From contig NC_021500.1 in the NCBI RefSeq assembly GCF_000410515.1, forward strand, positions 124,001 through 188,000: a DNA stretch of 64,000 nt, read 5' to 3'. Below are positions 1-9,267 of the stretch, piece by piece. The notes below the pieces were generated by a model. It searched no databases. It was not told the origin of the DNA and saw nothing but the letters and a program-made list of their open reading frames with translations. Position 1 is the stretch's first letter. Each line of letters begins with the position of its first letter. Source of the DNA: Enterobacter sp. R4-368 (GTDB lineage: Bacteria > Pseudomonadota > Gammaproteobacteria > Enterobacterales > Enterobacteriaceae). Both the position numbers and the translations under genes were made by a program.

Positions 1-851
1 ACCACATCGCTGATGGGCGTGGCGATGCCATGCGTGCGGCCATAGCGCTGCACCACACCGTTACGGATATCCCACTCCAGCGGGCGATTCGCCTGGCGGT
101 CGGCGAGAATTGACGTGCCTAAGTCCGCTGGCGCACGGTGAAAACCGTCCACAATCTCCCGGGCAACGTTATCGCTGAGCACCGCGCCTTCCGCCCGCGC
201 AACCGTCAGGCATTCACGCAGGTACGCCAGCGCCAGCGCGGTGATATCCTCGCGTGTGAACATGCCGGCACGGCGATTGGCGAGCACCATCAGGCCAGCG
301 ACCGCATTCTGCAACAGCTTGCGCCAGGCGATCGACGTAAAATCCGCTGACAATTCAACCGCGCAGCGTGTGTCGCTGAGCGCTTTCACCACCCGTTCTG
401 CCTGCGGCACGTCCGGCAGCGTCAGGCGCGGTCTGGCGCGCAGCCAGACAGAGGCATCCGGCTCACGCTGCGCCGGGAACCAGACGACGGACGGCAGCAC
501 GCTTGCGCCGTTGACCAGTGGAGCGAGCTGGTTTTTTTGCTCGACGCCATTTTGCAGCGCGCACACAACGGTGTTTTCATCGCATAACGTCGCCAGCCAG
601 GCGGCGCTCTGCGCAACCTGCGTGGTTTTCACCGCCACAAACACCAGATCGAACGGCTTATGCAGCGCTGCCGGATCGCTCAATACCGGGCCGGGCACCA
701 CAATTTCCCCCTCATCGTGGCGCAGAATCAACTGCGGGTGCGCGGTACGTCCGCATAAAACGGGAGCGCGGCCCACTTCGTGCAGCGCCGCCGCGATACT
801 CGTGCCGATAGCCCCCGGGCCAAGCAGCGCAATTGTCGGAAAATTAGACAT
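1..851 (-). CDS. Ketopantoate reductase-family protein (PanE/ApbA type), 3' end outside window
   Basis: I translated this by hand from the ATG at 851; it stays open to the window edge (283 codons), so the C-terminus is missing. Residues 11-16 form a GxGxxG nucleotide-binding loop (GPGAIG) right after the first beta strand. The middle has the W-R-K-L-L-Q-N segment that holds the catalytic lysine in 2-dehydropantoate 2-reductases, and near the end there is an L-E-W-D-I stretch where the family has its catalytic glutamate. The family reduces 2-dehydropantoate to pantoate with NADPH. Enterobacteria have panE elsewhere, so this is probably a paralog acting on another 2-oxo acid (inference). It lies 20 bp downstream of the EamA permease on the same strand and is probably cotranscribed with it. 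Confidence 0.85.
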   Translation of the reverse strand, partial: MSNFPTIALLGPGAIGTSIAAALHEVGRAPVLCGRTAHPQLILRHDEGEIVVPGPVLSDPAALHKPFDLVFVAVKTTQVAQSAAWLATLCDENTVVCALQNGVEQKNQLAPLVNGASVLPSVVWFPAQREPDASVWLRARPRLTLPDVPQAERVVKALSDTRCAVELSADFTSIAWRKLLQNAVAGLMVLANRRAGMFTREDITALALAYLRECLTVARAEGAVLSDNVAREIVDGFHRAPADLGTSILADRQANRPLEWDIRNGVVQRYGRTHGIATPISDV

Positions 852-871
852 GGTGAGTTCTCCTGATGTGG

Positions 872-1699
872 TTAACCAATCATTACCGTGCCGGTCGCGA
901 TCACCATACACGCCAGCACTTTTCTTAGCGTTAACGTCTCGCCGAGAAACAGATAACCCAGTAGCGCCGCAAACAGAACGCTGGTTTCACGCAGCGCTGA
1001 AACTGCCCCCATTGGCGCGGTCGCCATCGCATAAATAATGATGCCGTAAGCCAGCAGCGAAACCAGCCCGCCGGCGGCGGCAGGCCATACATCGGGACGC
1101 CAGCGCAGTAAACTTTTTGTACCGCGAAGCCCGATATAGAGCGCGGGCATCAGCGCGCCCCATAACGCACTCATCCACACGGTATAGGCGATGGCATTAC
1201 CCGCGATGCGCACGCCAATGCCATCCACCACGCTATAAGCGGCGATAAACGCGCCAGTGACCAGCGAATATTTCAGACCCGGTAGCGCCAGGCGACGGCG
1301 TTGCAGGACAAGCAGCAGAATACCGCCGGAAATCAACCCAATGCCAGCAAGCGCGTTCACGGCCATTTTTTCCCCGACAAACAGAGCCGCCGCCAGGGTC
1401 ACCATCAGCGGTGAAGCACCGCGCGCAATCGGGTAGGTTTGCCCGAGATCGCCGCTCTGATAACTGCGTACCAGAGACAGGTTATAACCGACATGCAGCA
1501 CCGCTGACAGCAGCGCATATTTCCAGCTTGCATAAGCCGGCAAGGGTAAAAACGGCGCCACGACAATGCAGGTGAGGGCTATCGTCGCGCACATGATGGT
1601 CATGGACCATAAGCGATCCGTGCCGCCGCGTAACAGCGTATTCCAGCTGGCATGCAGCAGGGCGGCGAATAACGTCAGTAAAACAAGGTAAGTGGGCAT
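872..1699 (-). CDS. EamA/DMT-family permease (10 TM)
   Basis: A 275-residue, very hydrophobic protein with about ten membrane segments in two repeated halves, as in drug/metabolite-transporter (EamA) permeases. The second half shows the usual pattern ending in a helix with G-Y-L-F-L-G-E-T-L just before the last segment. The substrate cannot be read from sequence; relatives export amino acids, metabolites or drugs. It starts 74 bp downstream of the LysR gene on the same strand and ends 20 bp before the ketopantoate reductase-like gene, so permease and reductase form a likely two-gene unit. The protein begins M-P-T-Y-L-V and is inner-membrane located. Confidence 0.8.
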   Translation of the reverse strand: MPTYLVLLTLFAALLHASWNTLLRGGTDRLWSMTIMCATIALTCIVVAPFLPLPAYASWKYALLSAVLHVGYNLSLVRSYQSGDLGQTYPIARGASPLMVTLAAALFVGEKMAVNALAGIGLISGGILLLVLQRRRLALPGLKYSLVTGAFIAAYSVVDGIGVRIAGNAIAYTVWMSALWGALMPALYIGLRGTKSLLRWRPDVWPAAAGGLVSLLAYGIIIYAMATAPMGAVSALRETSVLFAALLGYLFLGETLTLRKVLACMVIATGTVMIG

Positions 1700-1773
1700 G
1701 TATCGATGCTAATCAGCACATACCCGGATGAAAAGTGAAGTGTCATCACACCAGCATGAACAAATACTCATAC

Positions 1774-2679
1774 TTAGCAATAGTTAAGCTGTGCCTGTTG
1801 TGACTCTGCTAACAGCCAGCTGCGGAATGTCACAATGTGCGGCTGTGTTTCGATCCCCTGCGGGCAGACAAAATAATAGGCGGCCGGCGACGGGAAAGGC
1901 ACGTCAAAAAGCCGTACCAGCGAGCCGTCGGCGATCTCCTTTTCAACGTGCCCACTGCGCGCCAGCGCAATTCCCTGGCCCAGTAACGCCGCTTCGATGG
2001 TCATATTGGTATCGGCGAAACGCACGTTCTCATGCAGCACATCGGTATTAACGCCGACCTGCTTAAACCAGGCGTCCCATTTGGGAACCAGATCGGCGCC
2101 ATCGCGCGTCAGCAGCGGGTAGCGCAGCAGTTCGGCAGGTTCATCCGGCGTGCCAAAACGCTGCAAAAGTGCCGGGCTGGCAACCGGGAAAAGCTGCTCG
2201 CGGAACATAAATTCTGTATGCAGCGCCGGATAATTCCCGTGACCAAAGCGGATCGCCACATCAGCATCGGTGCTGGCGAAGTTAATGGCCTGATCGGTGC
2301 TTTCCAGCGTGACCAGAATTTCCGGGTGTAAGCGCGCCAGATCCGGCAAGCGTGGGAGCAACCATTTCAGCGCAAAAGAGTAAGTGGTGTTGACGCGCAG
2401 CCGCACCCGGCCTTTTTGCTCGCGCAAATCCGCCAGCGTGGTTTCCAGTTTGCTGAAAAATTCACGTACCAGCGGGGCGAGCGCGGCACCGGCTGGCGTC
2501 AGGCTGAGGGTTTTGCCGCGCTGAAACAGCGGTAATCCCCAGATTTCCTCGAGATTTTTTAGCTGATGACTGACGGCACTTTGCGTTATACACAGCTCTG
2601 CCGCCGCCGCGGTAAAGGTGGTGTGGCGGGTTGCCACTTCAAAAGCGCGCAGTGTCGCAGTGGGGGGAAGATCACGCAT
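1774..2679 (-). CDS. LysR-family transcriptional regulator, GcvA-like
   Basis: 301 residues, the usual LysR length. Residues about 8-65 form the winged helix-turn-helix (F-T-A-A-A-A-E-L-C-I-T-Q-S-A-V-S-H-Q), followed by the linker helix and a periplasmic-binding-protein-like effector domain. The pattern of the recognition helix and the segment R-V-N-T-T-Y-S-F-A at the start of the effector domain are typical of the GcvA branch. It precedes the EamA permease and reductase on the same strand, so it may control them, although LysR genes are more often divergent from their targets. The effector is unknown. Confidence 0.88.
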   Translation of the reverse strand: MRDLPPTATLRAFEVATRHTTFTAAAAELCITQSAVSHQLKNLEEIWGLPLFQRGKTLSLTPAGAALAPLVREFFSKLETTLADLREQKGRVRLRVNTTYSFALKWLLPRLPDLARLHPEILVTLESTDQAINFASTDADVAIRFGHGNYPALHTEFMFREQLFPVASPALLQRFGTPDEPAELLRYPLLTRDGADLVPKWDAWFKQVGVNTDVLHENVRFADTNMTIEAALLGQGIALARSGHVEKEIADGSLVRLFDVPFPSPAAYYFVCPQGIETQPHIVTFRSWLLAESQQAQLNYC

Positions 2680-2771
2680 CTTACGGTTCCTGTTAATGAG
2701 CTAATGCTCATAACACCCTATGCCGAAACCGTGGGGAAAGCTACGCGAACAGGACAGTAAGCTGCCGCCAT

Positions 2772-3560
2772 TCAGAGCAGGGTAACGGTGCTGTCTAACC
2801 AGTCCGGAAGATGTTGCCGGTACCAGGCGAGATAGCGCTGAAGATCGGTTTTCTGCCGCTCAGCAAGCAGCGTGACCACTTCGGTGACAATCCACGCTTT
2901 GGCGAGGGCAATCTCCCGGCCGAGTTCGCGCGGTGTTGCATGATCCGCAATACGACAATAGCGCCCGGCAAGCGCCTGAAAAGCGTGTGTGGTGCCCATC
3001 CCTTTTATCAGCGGCGCGAGGTCAATCGCCGGGCTTCCCGTGGAAAATCGTTCCCAGTCGAAGAGCACCAGCTCGCCGTTATGCCGTCGTCCCCAGTTAC
3101 CCGCATTGCTGTCGCCGGAAATTAACCCCGGATGGCGAAAGAGCACCTCGCTGGATTGCTGAAAACGGCGCAGTTGTTGCGAAGCCGGTTCCGGCAACGC
3201 CAGCAGCGCCAGCGATTTTTCCAGCGCGGAAACTGACCAGCTGTGCGGGTGATAGCGCCATGACGCCTCTGGCGCAACGCGATGCAAGCGAGCCAGCATC
3301 GCTAACACCTCATCACCTGCCACGGCATCCTGCGAAACCGGGTGGGGAATATACTCAAGCCTTACTAACTGCCGCGCCGGATCGGCGAATAACAGCCCTG
3401 GCGAGGCAATCTTTGCCGCGTTGAGCCGGTGCGCCACATGTTGATAGAAAGCATATTCAACCTCACTGACGGGATATTTCTCAATGACGCGCTGGCCATG
3501 CTCATCAACAAAAAGCGCCACGTTCGCAGCCCCCATTTTTGATAAATCCTGAGCTGTCAT
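2772..3560 (-). CDS. Aminoglycoside phosphotransferase-family kinase
   Basis: 262 residues with the APH/choline-kinase fold signature. D150 and N155 sit in a G-D-S-N-A-G-N-W Brenner-type motif (catalytic base and metal ligand), and D168-W-E170 is the magnesium-binding motif that follows in this family. The family transfers phosphate from ATP to small hydroxylated substrates such as aminoglycosides, choline, homoserine or fructosamine. Nothing in the sequence or neighbours identifies the substrate, so resistance should not be assumed. No signal peptide or TM segment is visible; it is cytoplasmic and appears monocistronic. Confidence 0.8.
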   Translation of the reverse strand: MTAQDLSKMGAANVALFVDEHGQRVIEKYPVSEVEYAFYQHVAHRLNAAKIASPGLLFADPARQLVRLEYIPHPVSQDAVAGDEVLAMLARLHRVAPEASWRYHPHSWSVSALEKSLALLALPEPASQQLRRFQQSSEVLFRHPGLISGDSNAGNWGRRHNGELVLFDWERFSTGSPAIDLAPLIKGMGTTHAFQALAGRYCRIADHATPRELGREIALAKAWIVTEVVTLLAERQKTDLQRYLAWYRQHLPDWLDSTVTLL

Positions 3561-3626
3561 CCCTTATTCCTTGCGCGCGGGTCGAGCGTTTCAGTGTAGC
3601 CTGGAGGGTGGCGACGCGAGAGCGGT

Positions 3627-3992
3627 TTATTCCTGCGTCGACTGCTCCTGAGCAAGCAGGCGATATTGTCTTGGTGTTAACTGATACTGTTCGCGAAACG
3701 CGCGGCAGAATGTTGATTGCTGCTGGTAACCCAGGTGCAGCGCAATATCCGTAATAGAGCGATGCGTTTCGCTCAGCAACGCTTTCGCAATCACCATGCG
3801 CCGGTAGCGGATGTACACGCCAGGCGACATGCCGGCGATTTGTTTAAAACCGCGCTGGAAATGCCAGGCAGAGTAACCGGATTTTTTCGCTAACACGCCA
3901 AGCGGTAAGGGTTCGGCAATATTGCGCTCTATCCACTGGAGAATATCCTGGATGGTTAAGCTCATCAGATATAACGAGGACTTTTTTCTCAT
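3627..3992 (-). CDS. Short AraC/XylS-family regulator (DNA-binding domain only)
   Basis: 121 residues made almost entirely of the AraC-type double helix-turn-helix, like MarA, SoxS and RamA, with no ligand-binding domain. The second HTH has the family signature around I-T-D-I-A-L-H-L-G-Y and F-C-R-A-F-R. The sequence is clearly not RamA, MarA or SoxS itself, so I give no symbol. A second in-frame ATG ten codons in (3965) is possible; the first has a weak GCGGGT upstream. Regulators of this form are usually controlled by their own abundance. It lies between the APH-type kinase and lutC, all on the same strand, with no obvious target. Confidence 0.75.
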   Translation of the reverse strand: MRKKSSLYLMSLTIQDILQWIERNIAEPLPLGVLAKKSGYSAWHFQRGFKQIAGMSPGVYIRYRRMVIAKALLSETHRSITDIALHLGYQQQSTFCRAFREQYQLTPRQYRLLAQEQSTQE

Positions 3993-4112
3993 TTCAATAC
4001 CCGCTGTTAATGCGCGGCGCTTGGGGAAGTTATCTCTGTTTCCTCCCCGAACGCAAAAGCGTCATTCTGTTTACGGGCAGATGACCTGTTTCCGCCCGTC
4101 AGGTTATCCGCA

Positions 4113-4808
4113 TCAGCAATCTTCAATAATTAAGTAGACGGCATTAAGCGGCCCGTGGACGCCGACGACTTTAATCAGCTCAATATCGGCCGTCGAACTT
4201 GGTCCGGCGATAAGATTGATACACGAGGGAAGCGTTTCGCCTTCCTTCACCCGCTGGCGCAAAACGTGCGCCAGTTGTGTGACGCCATACAGCAATCTGC
4301 TCTTATAGATAACGAACAGGGTGGTGGTGGGCAGCAGGCTGATAGCACGCCCCTGTAGCGGGGAGGAAAAGAGCACCACACCGCCGGTTTCGCACAGACC
4401 ATATTCGGCGTAGACCACGCCAATACTGGCTTGTGCGGCGCGCCGCAGATTCTCTTCTCCGCTGGCTGAATCCCAGCAATGTGCTGGAAATGTGTTCTGC
4501 AAATGCGCGCTGATACCGATGTTTGCCAGCCGGGCGTCGCCGCTAATCAGCAGCGGACCGCCGCCGTACTGGTTACAGATCCGTTCGGCAAGCTGGGGAA
4601 TTTGTGCCAGCGGAGCCACTTCGCAGTGGGCCTGCATAACCGTGGTCGCATATTCGATAAAACTGTCGCAGGGGTGCTGCTGGATCTGTCCGGCATAGCG
4701 GCTTGTCAGCGGAGTGTGTCCGGCAAACTCCAGCGGCGGCGGTATCTGACGCGGTTCGCGACCGAGCCGTCCGGCAATTTTTTGCATAAACGCATCGCGG
4801 TTTTCCAT
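4113..4808 (-). CDS. lutC: L-lactate utilization protein LutC (YkgG)
   Basis: 231 residues of the LUD domain family, the third component of the LutABC L-lactate dehydrogenase complex that oxidises lactate to pyruvate in the cytoplasm. LUD features seen include the G-V-V-Y-A-E-Y-G-L-C-E-T-G segment mid-protein and the I-A-G-P-S-S-T-A-D-I-E motif near the C-terminus. Its ATG overlaps the stop of lutB by 1 bp, so the two are translationally coupled. Gene order lutA-lutB-lutC is the same as E. coli ykgEFG. Confidence 0.92.
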   Translation of the reverse strand: MENRDAFMQKIAGRLGREPRQIPPPLEFAGHTPLTSRYAGQIQQHPCDSFIEYATTVMQAHCEVAPLAQIPQLAERICNQYGGGPLLISGDARLANIGISAHLQNTFPAHCWDSASGEENLRRAAQASIGVVYAEYGLCETGGVVLFSSPLQGRAISLLPTTTLFVIYKSRLLYGVTQLAHVLRQRVKEGETLPSCINLIAGPSSTADIELIKVVGVHGPLNAVYLIIEDC

Positions 4809-6241
4809 CAGGCTTGCTCCCCGTTTTTATGCTGTTTTTGGTGTTTTTTAAACCAACTGCGGAAACTCTCGCCATCGGCAGCGGGCAGATCGCGGGCCTC
4901 CGTCCACTTGCCGATGGCTGAGATCGTAAAGGGCATCTTGCCGTTGCGGATCATCAGTTGGGCGGCGCGTGCGCCAGCAACCATGCCAACTTTCCACAGC
5001 CGGGGGTGACGGTTGGCGTAATTGAACAGATGAACGGTGTGTCTTTCCATGGCGGGCGTTCTTCCGCTTTCCGCCAGCGTGCGGCGGTGTTCAAGGATCA
5101 GTGACGACAGCGGAATGCGCACCGGGCAAACATCATCGCAGGCGGTACATAACGAGCAGGCATAGGGCAGGTTTTTGAAATCATCATAACCGCCGAGCAA
5201 CGGCGTAAGCACCGCGCCAACCGGGCCGGGATAGATTGAGCCGTAACCGTGTCCGCCGATATGACGGTAGGCCGGGCAGGTATTCATGCAGGCACCGCAG
5301 CGTATGCAGCGCAGGATGTCCTGGAAAGGCGAGCCCAGCACCTGCGAGCGGCCATTGTCGACAATAACCAGATGGAACGATTCCGGCCCGTCGCTCTCCA
5401 TGCTGCCTTTCGCGCCGGTAAGCCAGGTGTTATATCCCGTAAGACGGGCGCCAACCGCGCTGCGCGCCAGCATGGTGAGGATGACGTCCAGCTCGGCGAA
5501 TGTCGGCACCACGCGCTCCATGCCCATCACGGCGATATGCGTTTTCGGCACGGTGGTACAAAGCCGGGCATTGCCTTCATTGCTCACCAGACTGAGCGTG
5601 CCGGTTTCCGCGACTGCAAAGTTGCAGCCGGTAATGCCGATGTCGGCGCTGAGAAAATCCTCGCGGATCTTCTGGCGAATAAAACGCGTCATGGCTTCCG
5701 GCGTTTCGGGGCCGTTATAACCCAGCTTTTCGCGCAACACCTGCTGAATTTGATGGCGATCCCGATGAATGGCCGGTACCACCACGTGTGAGGGGGCATC
5801 TTTGGCGAGTTGCAGAATATACTCGCCCAGATCCGTTTCCACGACCTCAATGCCAGCCGCTTCAAGCGCGGCGTTCATGCCGATCTCTTCGGTGACCATC
5901 GACTTCGATTTAACGATTTTGCGCGCCCGTTTTTCCCCGGCAACCTGCAAAATATAGCGGGTGGCATCTTCATGCGTATCGGCGAAAAAGACGTGACCGC
6001 CGTTAGCGCGGATCTTTTCGCTTAACTGGTAAAGATAGGCATCGAGATTGTCGAGAACATGGGCACGAATTTCAGCGGCGTGCGAGCGCCAGTCGGGCCA
6101 GTTTTCCAGTTCATCGACCATTTTCTGCCGGTTGATACCGATCCGATCCTGCGCGTTCGCCACGGCGTGGCGCATTACCGGATCGTCAATTTGCTGCTGT
6201 ACCCGGTCATAAAAAGGAACATTGCTGGTTTTTAGCGACAT
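4808..6241 (-). CDS. lutB: L-lactate utilization iron-sulfur protein LutB (YkgF)
   Basis: 477 residues, normal for LutB. An N-terminal LUD domain (about 60-300) is followed by two ferredoxin-type 4Fe-4S motifs: C312, C315, C318, C322 and C362, C365, C368, C372. This subunit carries electrons from lactate oxidation. It starts 9 bp downstream of lutA and overlaps lutC by one base. All cluster ligands are intact, so the operon looks functional. Confidence 0.95.
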   Translation of the reverse strand: MSLKTSNVPFYDRVQQQIDDPVMRHAVANAQDRIGINRQKMVDELENWPDWRSHAAEIRAHVLDNLDAYLYQLSEKIRANGGHVFFADTHEDATRYILQVAGEKRARKIVKSKSMVTEEIGMNAALEAAGIEVVETDLGEYILQLAKDAPSHVVVPAIHRDRHQIQQVLREKLGYNGPETPEAMTRFIRQKIREDFLSADIGITGCNFAVAETGTLSLVSNEGNARLCTTVPKTHIAVMGMERVVPTFAELDVILTMLARSAVGARLTGYNTWLTGAKGSMESDGPESFHLVIVDNGRSQVLGSPFQDILRCIRCGACMNTCPAYRHIGGHGYGSIYPGPVGAVLTPLLGGYDDFKNLPYACSLCTACDDVCPVRIPLSSLILEHRRTLAESGRTPAMERHTVHLFNYANRHPRLWKVGMVAGARAAQLMIRNGKMPFTISAIGKWTEARDLPAADGESFRSWFKKHQKQHKNGEQA

Positions 6242-6250
6242 AGTGTTTCC

Positions 6251-6970
6251 TTAGCGGCTCATCAGCACATCAGCGATATGCAGCACACTCACGTTCTGGC
6301 CTTCACGCTGTAAACGCCCGCCGATATTCAGCAGGCAACTGGCATCCGCGCCAATCAGGTAATCCGGCCTGGCTTGCATGATATGCGCGACCTTTTCTTT
6401 CACCATCTCGCCGGAAATTTCGGCCATTTTGACCGAAAAGGTGCCGCCAAATCCGCAGCAGGTTTCCTGGGCGCCAAACGGTACAATTTCCAGATCACGC
6501 ACTTCGCGCAGCAGTATTAGCGGTTCATCACGTACCCCGAGCTTACGAAACAGGCTGCATGAGGGGTGATAGACCGCCCGTCCTGGCAGGCGCGCGCCGA
6601 CGTCGGTTACGCCAAGCTGGTTAACGATAAAGGAGGTCAGATCAACCATGCGGCTGGCAACCTTCGCGGCGCGCATCGCCCACTCAGGTTCATCGACCAG
6701 CCAGTCCCCATAGTGGCGGATCGCGTTCATGCAGGAACCGGCAGGCGAGATAATCGGGTAGTCGTTGATTTCCAGCGCCGCAATTTGCGCTTTCATACCC
6801 GGCAAGGCGTCACGAATGTAGCCGCTATTAATTGCCGGTTGACCGCAGCAGCCCTGTTTTTCAGGAAACTGCACACGGCAGCCTAACTGTTCGAGTAGCA
6901 GGACACTGTTTCGCGCCATGCGCGATTTAAGTGCGTCCCCAATGCAGGTAACAAAAAAATTTACGTTCAT
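6251..6970 (-). CDS. lutA: L-lactate utilization protein LutA (YkgE)
   Basis: 239 residues with the two CCG domains of the GlpC/HdrB-like family: C41-C42-G near the N-terminus and a second C-C-G-F-G-G-T-F motif around residue 175. These cysteine-rich motifs bind noncanonical iron-sulfur clusters in LutA, GlpC and heterodisulfide reductases. It is the first gene of the lut operon. The 94 bp between it and the upstream cfa-like gene could hold a promoter but I see no clear lactate-responsive regulator nearby, unlike loci with a GntR-type LldR. Confidence 0.93.
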   Translation of the reverse strand: MNVNFFVTCIGDALKSRMARNSVLLLEQLGCRVQFPEKQGCCGQPAINSGYIRDALPGMKAQIAALEINDYPIISPAGSCMNAIRHYGDWLVDEPEWAMRAAKVASRMVDLTSFIVNQLGVTDVGARLPGRAVYHPSCSLFRKLGVRDEPLILLREVRDLEIVPFGAQETCCGFGGTFSVKMAEISGEMVKEKVAHIMQARPDYLIGADASCLLNIGGRLQREGQNVSVLHIADVLMSR

Positions 6971-7064
6971 ATTATTTAGCTTCCAGCGAAGATAACGGCA
7001 TAACGTTATTTTTCATTTCAGGCAGGCGGCAAGGGCGTTTGCGCTTACCTGTTTACGCGTCTCT

Positions 7065-8216
7065 TTAGCGCGCCACGCGCAGCCCGCCGGTGACGCCGCG
7101 GCTTAATACGATTTGCCAGAGCTGGATATTTCTGGCGCGAAATGCGCCCGCGCAGGCGGTGAGGTAATAATTAAACATGCGATGAAATTGCGTGGAGTAA
7201 TTGCCTGCTATTTGCGGCCAGGCCTGATTAAAACGGCGATGCCAGGCCATTAATGTTTTGTCGTAATCGGCACCGAAATTATGCACATCTTCGATAACAA
7301 AATAGGGCTCGCTGGCTTCGGTAATCTGTTTTAAGGAGGGCAGGCAGCCATTCGGGAAAATGTATTTATTGATCCAGGGATCGACATTATGCAGGGTTTT
7401 ATTCGACCCGATGGAGTGCAGTAAAAACAGACCATCTGGCTTCAGGCAGCGATCGACGGCGTTAAAGTAGGTCGCATAGTTTTTCGGCCCGACATGTTCG
7501 AACATGCCGACGGAGACGATGCGGTCATAGCGTTTATCCAGATCGCGGTAATCCTGCAACAGGATGCGAATATCCAGCCCCTCGCTGTGGCTTTCGGCGT
7601 AGGCTTTTTGCTCTGCCGAAATGGTGATGCCTTCAACGCTGACACCATAATGGCGCGCCGCGTATTGCGCTAAACCGCCCCAGCCGCAGCCAATATCCAG
7701 CAGCGTCATGCCCGGTTTAAGCTGCAGTTTTTCACAGATCAGCGCGAGCTTATCCTCCTGCGCCGCGCAGAGTTCATCGGCGTTTTTCCAGTAACCGCAG
7801 GAGTACTGCATATGGGGATCGAGCATGCGGCTAAACAGATCGTTACCCAGATCGTAATGCACTTCGCCCACTTGCCAGGCGCGGCGACGGGACTGAGGGT
7901 TGATGATGCGAGCCGCGGCAATGCGCATCAGGTCGGCCAAACGCGCCGGGCGCTGCTCATCAAGTCTGGCGCGCAATAGCTTGTCAAAAAACGCATCGAG
8001 CTGTTTGCAATCCCACCAGCCCTCCATATAACTTTCACCGAGCCCGAGTGAACCCTGCTGCAACACGCGCCTGAAAAAACGCGTGTCATGCACGCGGATA
8101 TCCCAGGGCTCGGGACCATTAATCATGATGCCTGCCTGGGACAGCAGTTCCTGGACGATCCGCAGCCAGTGGCCGGGTTTACTGATCACATCGACGGTAC
8201 ATTCGTTAGCCATCAT
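7065..8216 (-). CDS. Cyclopropane-fatty-acyl-phospholipid synthase, Cfa paralog with intact active site
   Basis: 383 residues, collinear with E. coli Cfa over its whole length, including the identical last six residues GLRVAR. The SAM-binding loop is at 173-181 (LDIGCGWGG). The residues that hold the catalytic bicarbonate in Cfa are conserved: C140 in Q-Y-S-C, the glutamate in M-F-E-H-V-G and the histidine in L-L-H-S-I-G. It should add a methylene group from SAM across cis double bonds of membrane phospholipids. The neighbours (lutABC, AraC) are not those of the native cfa gene, which lies by ribC in E. coli, so this is probably a second copy. The start is one of two tandem ATGs at 8216 and 8213, with AAGGA just upstream. 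Confidence 0.88.
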   Translation of the reverse strand: MMANECTVDVISKPGHWLRIVQELLSQAGIMINGPEPWDIRVHDTRFFRRVLQQGSLGLGESYMEGWWDCKQLDAFFDKLLRARLDEQRPARLADLMRIAAARIINPQSRRRAWQVGEVHYDLGNDLFSRMLDPHMQYSCGYWKNADELCAAQEDKLALICEKLQLKPGMTLLDIGCGWGGLAQYAARHYGVSVEGITISAEQKAYAESHSEGLDIRILLQDYRDLDKRYDRIVSVGMFEHVGPKNYATYFNAVDRCLKPDGLFLLHSIGSNKTLHNVDPWINKYIFPNGCLPSLKQITEASEPYFVIEDVHNFGADYDKTLMAWHRRFNQAWPQIAGNYSTQFHRMFNYYLTACAGAFRARNIQLWQIVLSRGVTGGLRVAR

Positions 8217-8424
8217 CTTTCCTTCAACGTAGCGTGCGCTCAGCCGGTAATTCCCCCGTTATTCACTGCCCGTCAGTGCGAAAAAGGCTTATCGCTCAGG
8301 CAGCTGGCTGGTAAATTGTTCACAACGGGTGAAATATATTTATGACCCGTTCATTATTCAGGAAACCCGTTTTGCCTGCGCTGTGCTATCAAGACAAACT
8401 TCATCGAATAGAGGTCAGGTTGTT

Positions 8425-9222
8425 ATGTGCTCAAAGCTTGTGTTGCCGCCTCGTCAGCCCATTAGCGGCCAGCCCGCGCCGGTGCTGATGACCTTGCCTC
8501 GCCCGGTGTACTTTCGCAGTTACCCTTTACGCGGCGATACGGGCGTGGACATGCATGAGCATCCGTTTGCGGAATTTCTCTATGCGCGCGAGGGAAGTAT
8601 GCGGGTGGAAATTGAAGGGAAGACGCTGGTGGTGCCCGTGCTTTACGGCGTCTGGATCCCGGCGCGCGTGCCGCACCGTCTTCTTGCCGGCAGCGACGTA
8701 TTGCTGGAAAGCCTGTATGTCGAGGCCGATTTTGCCACCATCCCCTTTAGCGGCAGTAAGGTGGTGGTGGTGAGTGATTTTGTGCGTGAGTATATTCACT
8801 ACGCCACGCAAAACGTGCCGGAAAAGTATGACGACGCAGGCGATGACGCGCAGTTAGTGCAGGTGCTGATTTCGCTGCTCAGACGTTTACCCGATGCCGG
8901 GTTATCGGTCTCCTGGCCGGTATCACCGTTGCTGACGAGAGTTTGCAGCCAGATCCAGAAAACCCCCGGCGACGCGCACAGTATTGAACAGTGGGCCTCC
9001 TGTAGCGGTATGTCGGTGCGCACGTTCTCGCGCCGTTTCAAAAAGGAGACCGGCGTGGCGTTCAGCGAATGGAAAAAACGGGTGCGTTTGCTGGAATCCG
9101 TGGTGATGTTAAAAAACAAACGCAGCGTGACGCAGGTGGCGCTGGAGCTTGGCTATTCAAGCCCGGCCTCGTTTACCTTTGCGTTTCGCGCCATGTTCGG
9201 CGTGCCGCCAACGCGCTATTAA
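8425..9222 (+). CDS. AraC-family regulator with N-terminal cupin domain
   Basis: I place the start at 8425 (265 residues) because a GAGG ribosome site lies about 10 bases upstream; the in-frame upstream extension to 8329 has no such signal. The N-terminal half is a cupin-like sensor (M-H-E-H-P-F-A-E-F-L), then comes the AraC double helix-turn-helix (M-S-V-R-T-F-S-R-R-F-K-K-E-T-G and a second HTH ending F-R-A-M-F-G-V-P-P). It is of the class that represses or activates efflux genes in response to small aromatic or toxic molecules. It converges with the MFS gene (45 bp apart) and is divergent from the Cfa paralog across 208 bp. Confidence 0.85.
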   Translation: MCSKLVLPPRQPISGQPAPVLMTLPRPVYFRSYPLRGDTGVDMHEHPFAEFLYAREGSMRVEIEGKTLVVPVLYGVWIPARVPHRLLAGSDVLLESLYVEADFATIPFSGSKVVVVSDFVREYIHYATQNVPEKYDDAGDDAQLVQVLISLLRRLPDAGLSVSWPVSPLLTRVCSQIQKTPGDAHSIEQWASCSGMSVRTFSRRFKKETGVAFSEWKKRVRLLESVVMLKNKRSVTQVALELGYSSPASFTFAFRAMFGVPPTRY

Positions 9223-9267
9223 ACAGAGACTACCCGCCGCGCTTTTTCAGCCGCGCCGGGGCGCGCG

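Noticed and set aside
2772..3560. Aminoglycoside resistance gene
   Set aside because: The APH fold is clear, but nothing ties this chromosomal kinase to aminoglycosides; called only at family level.
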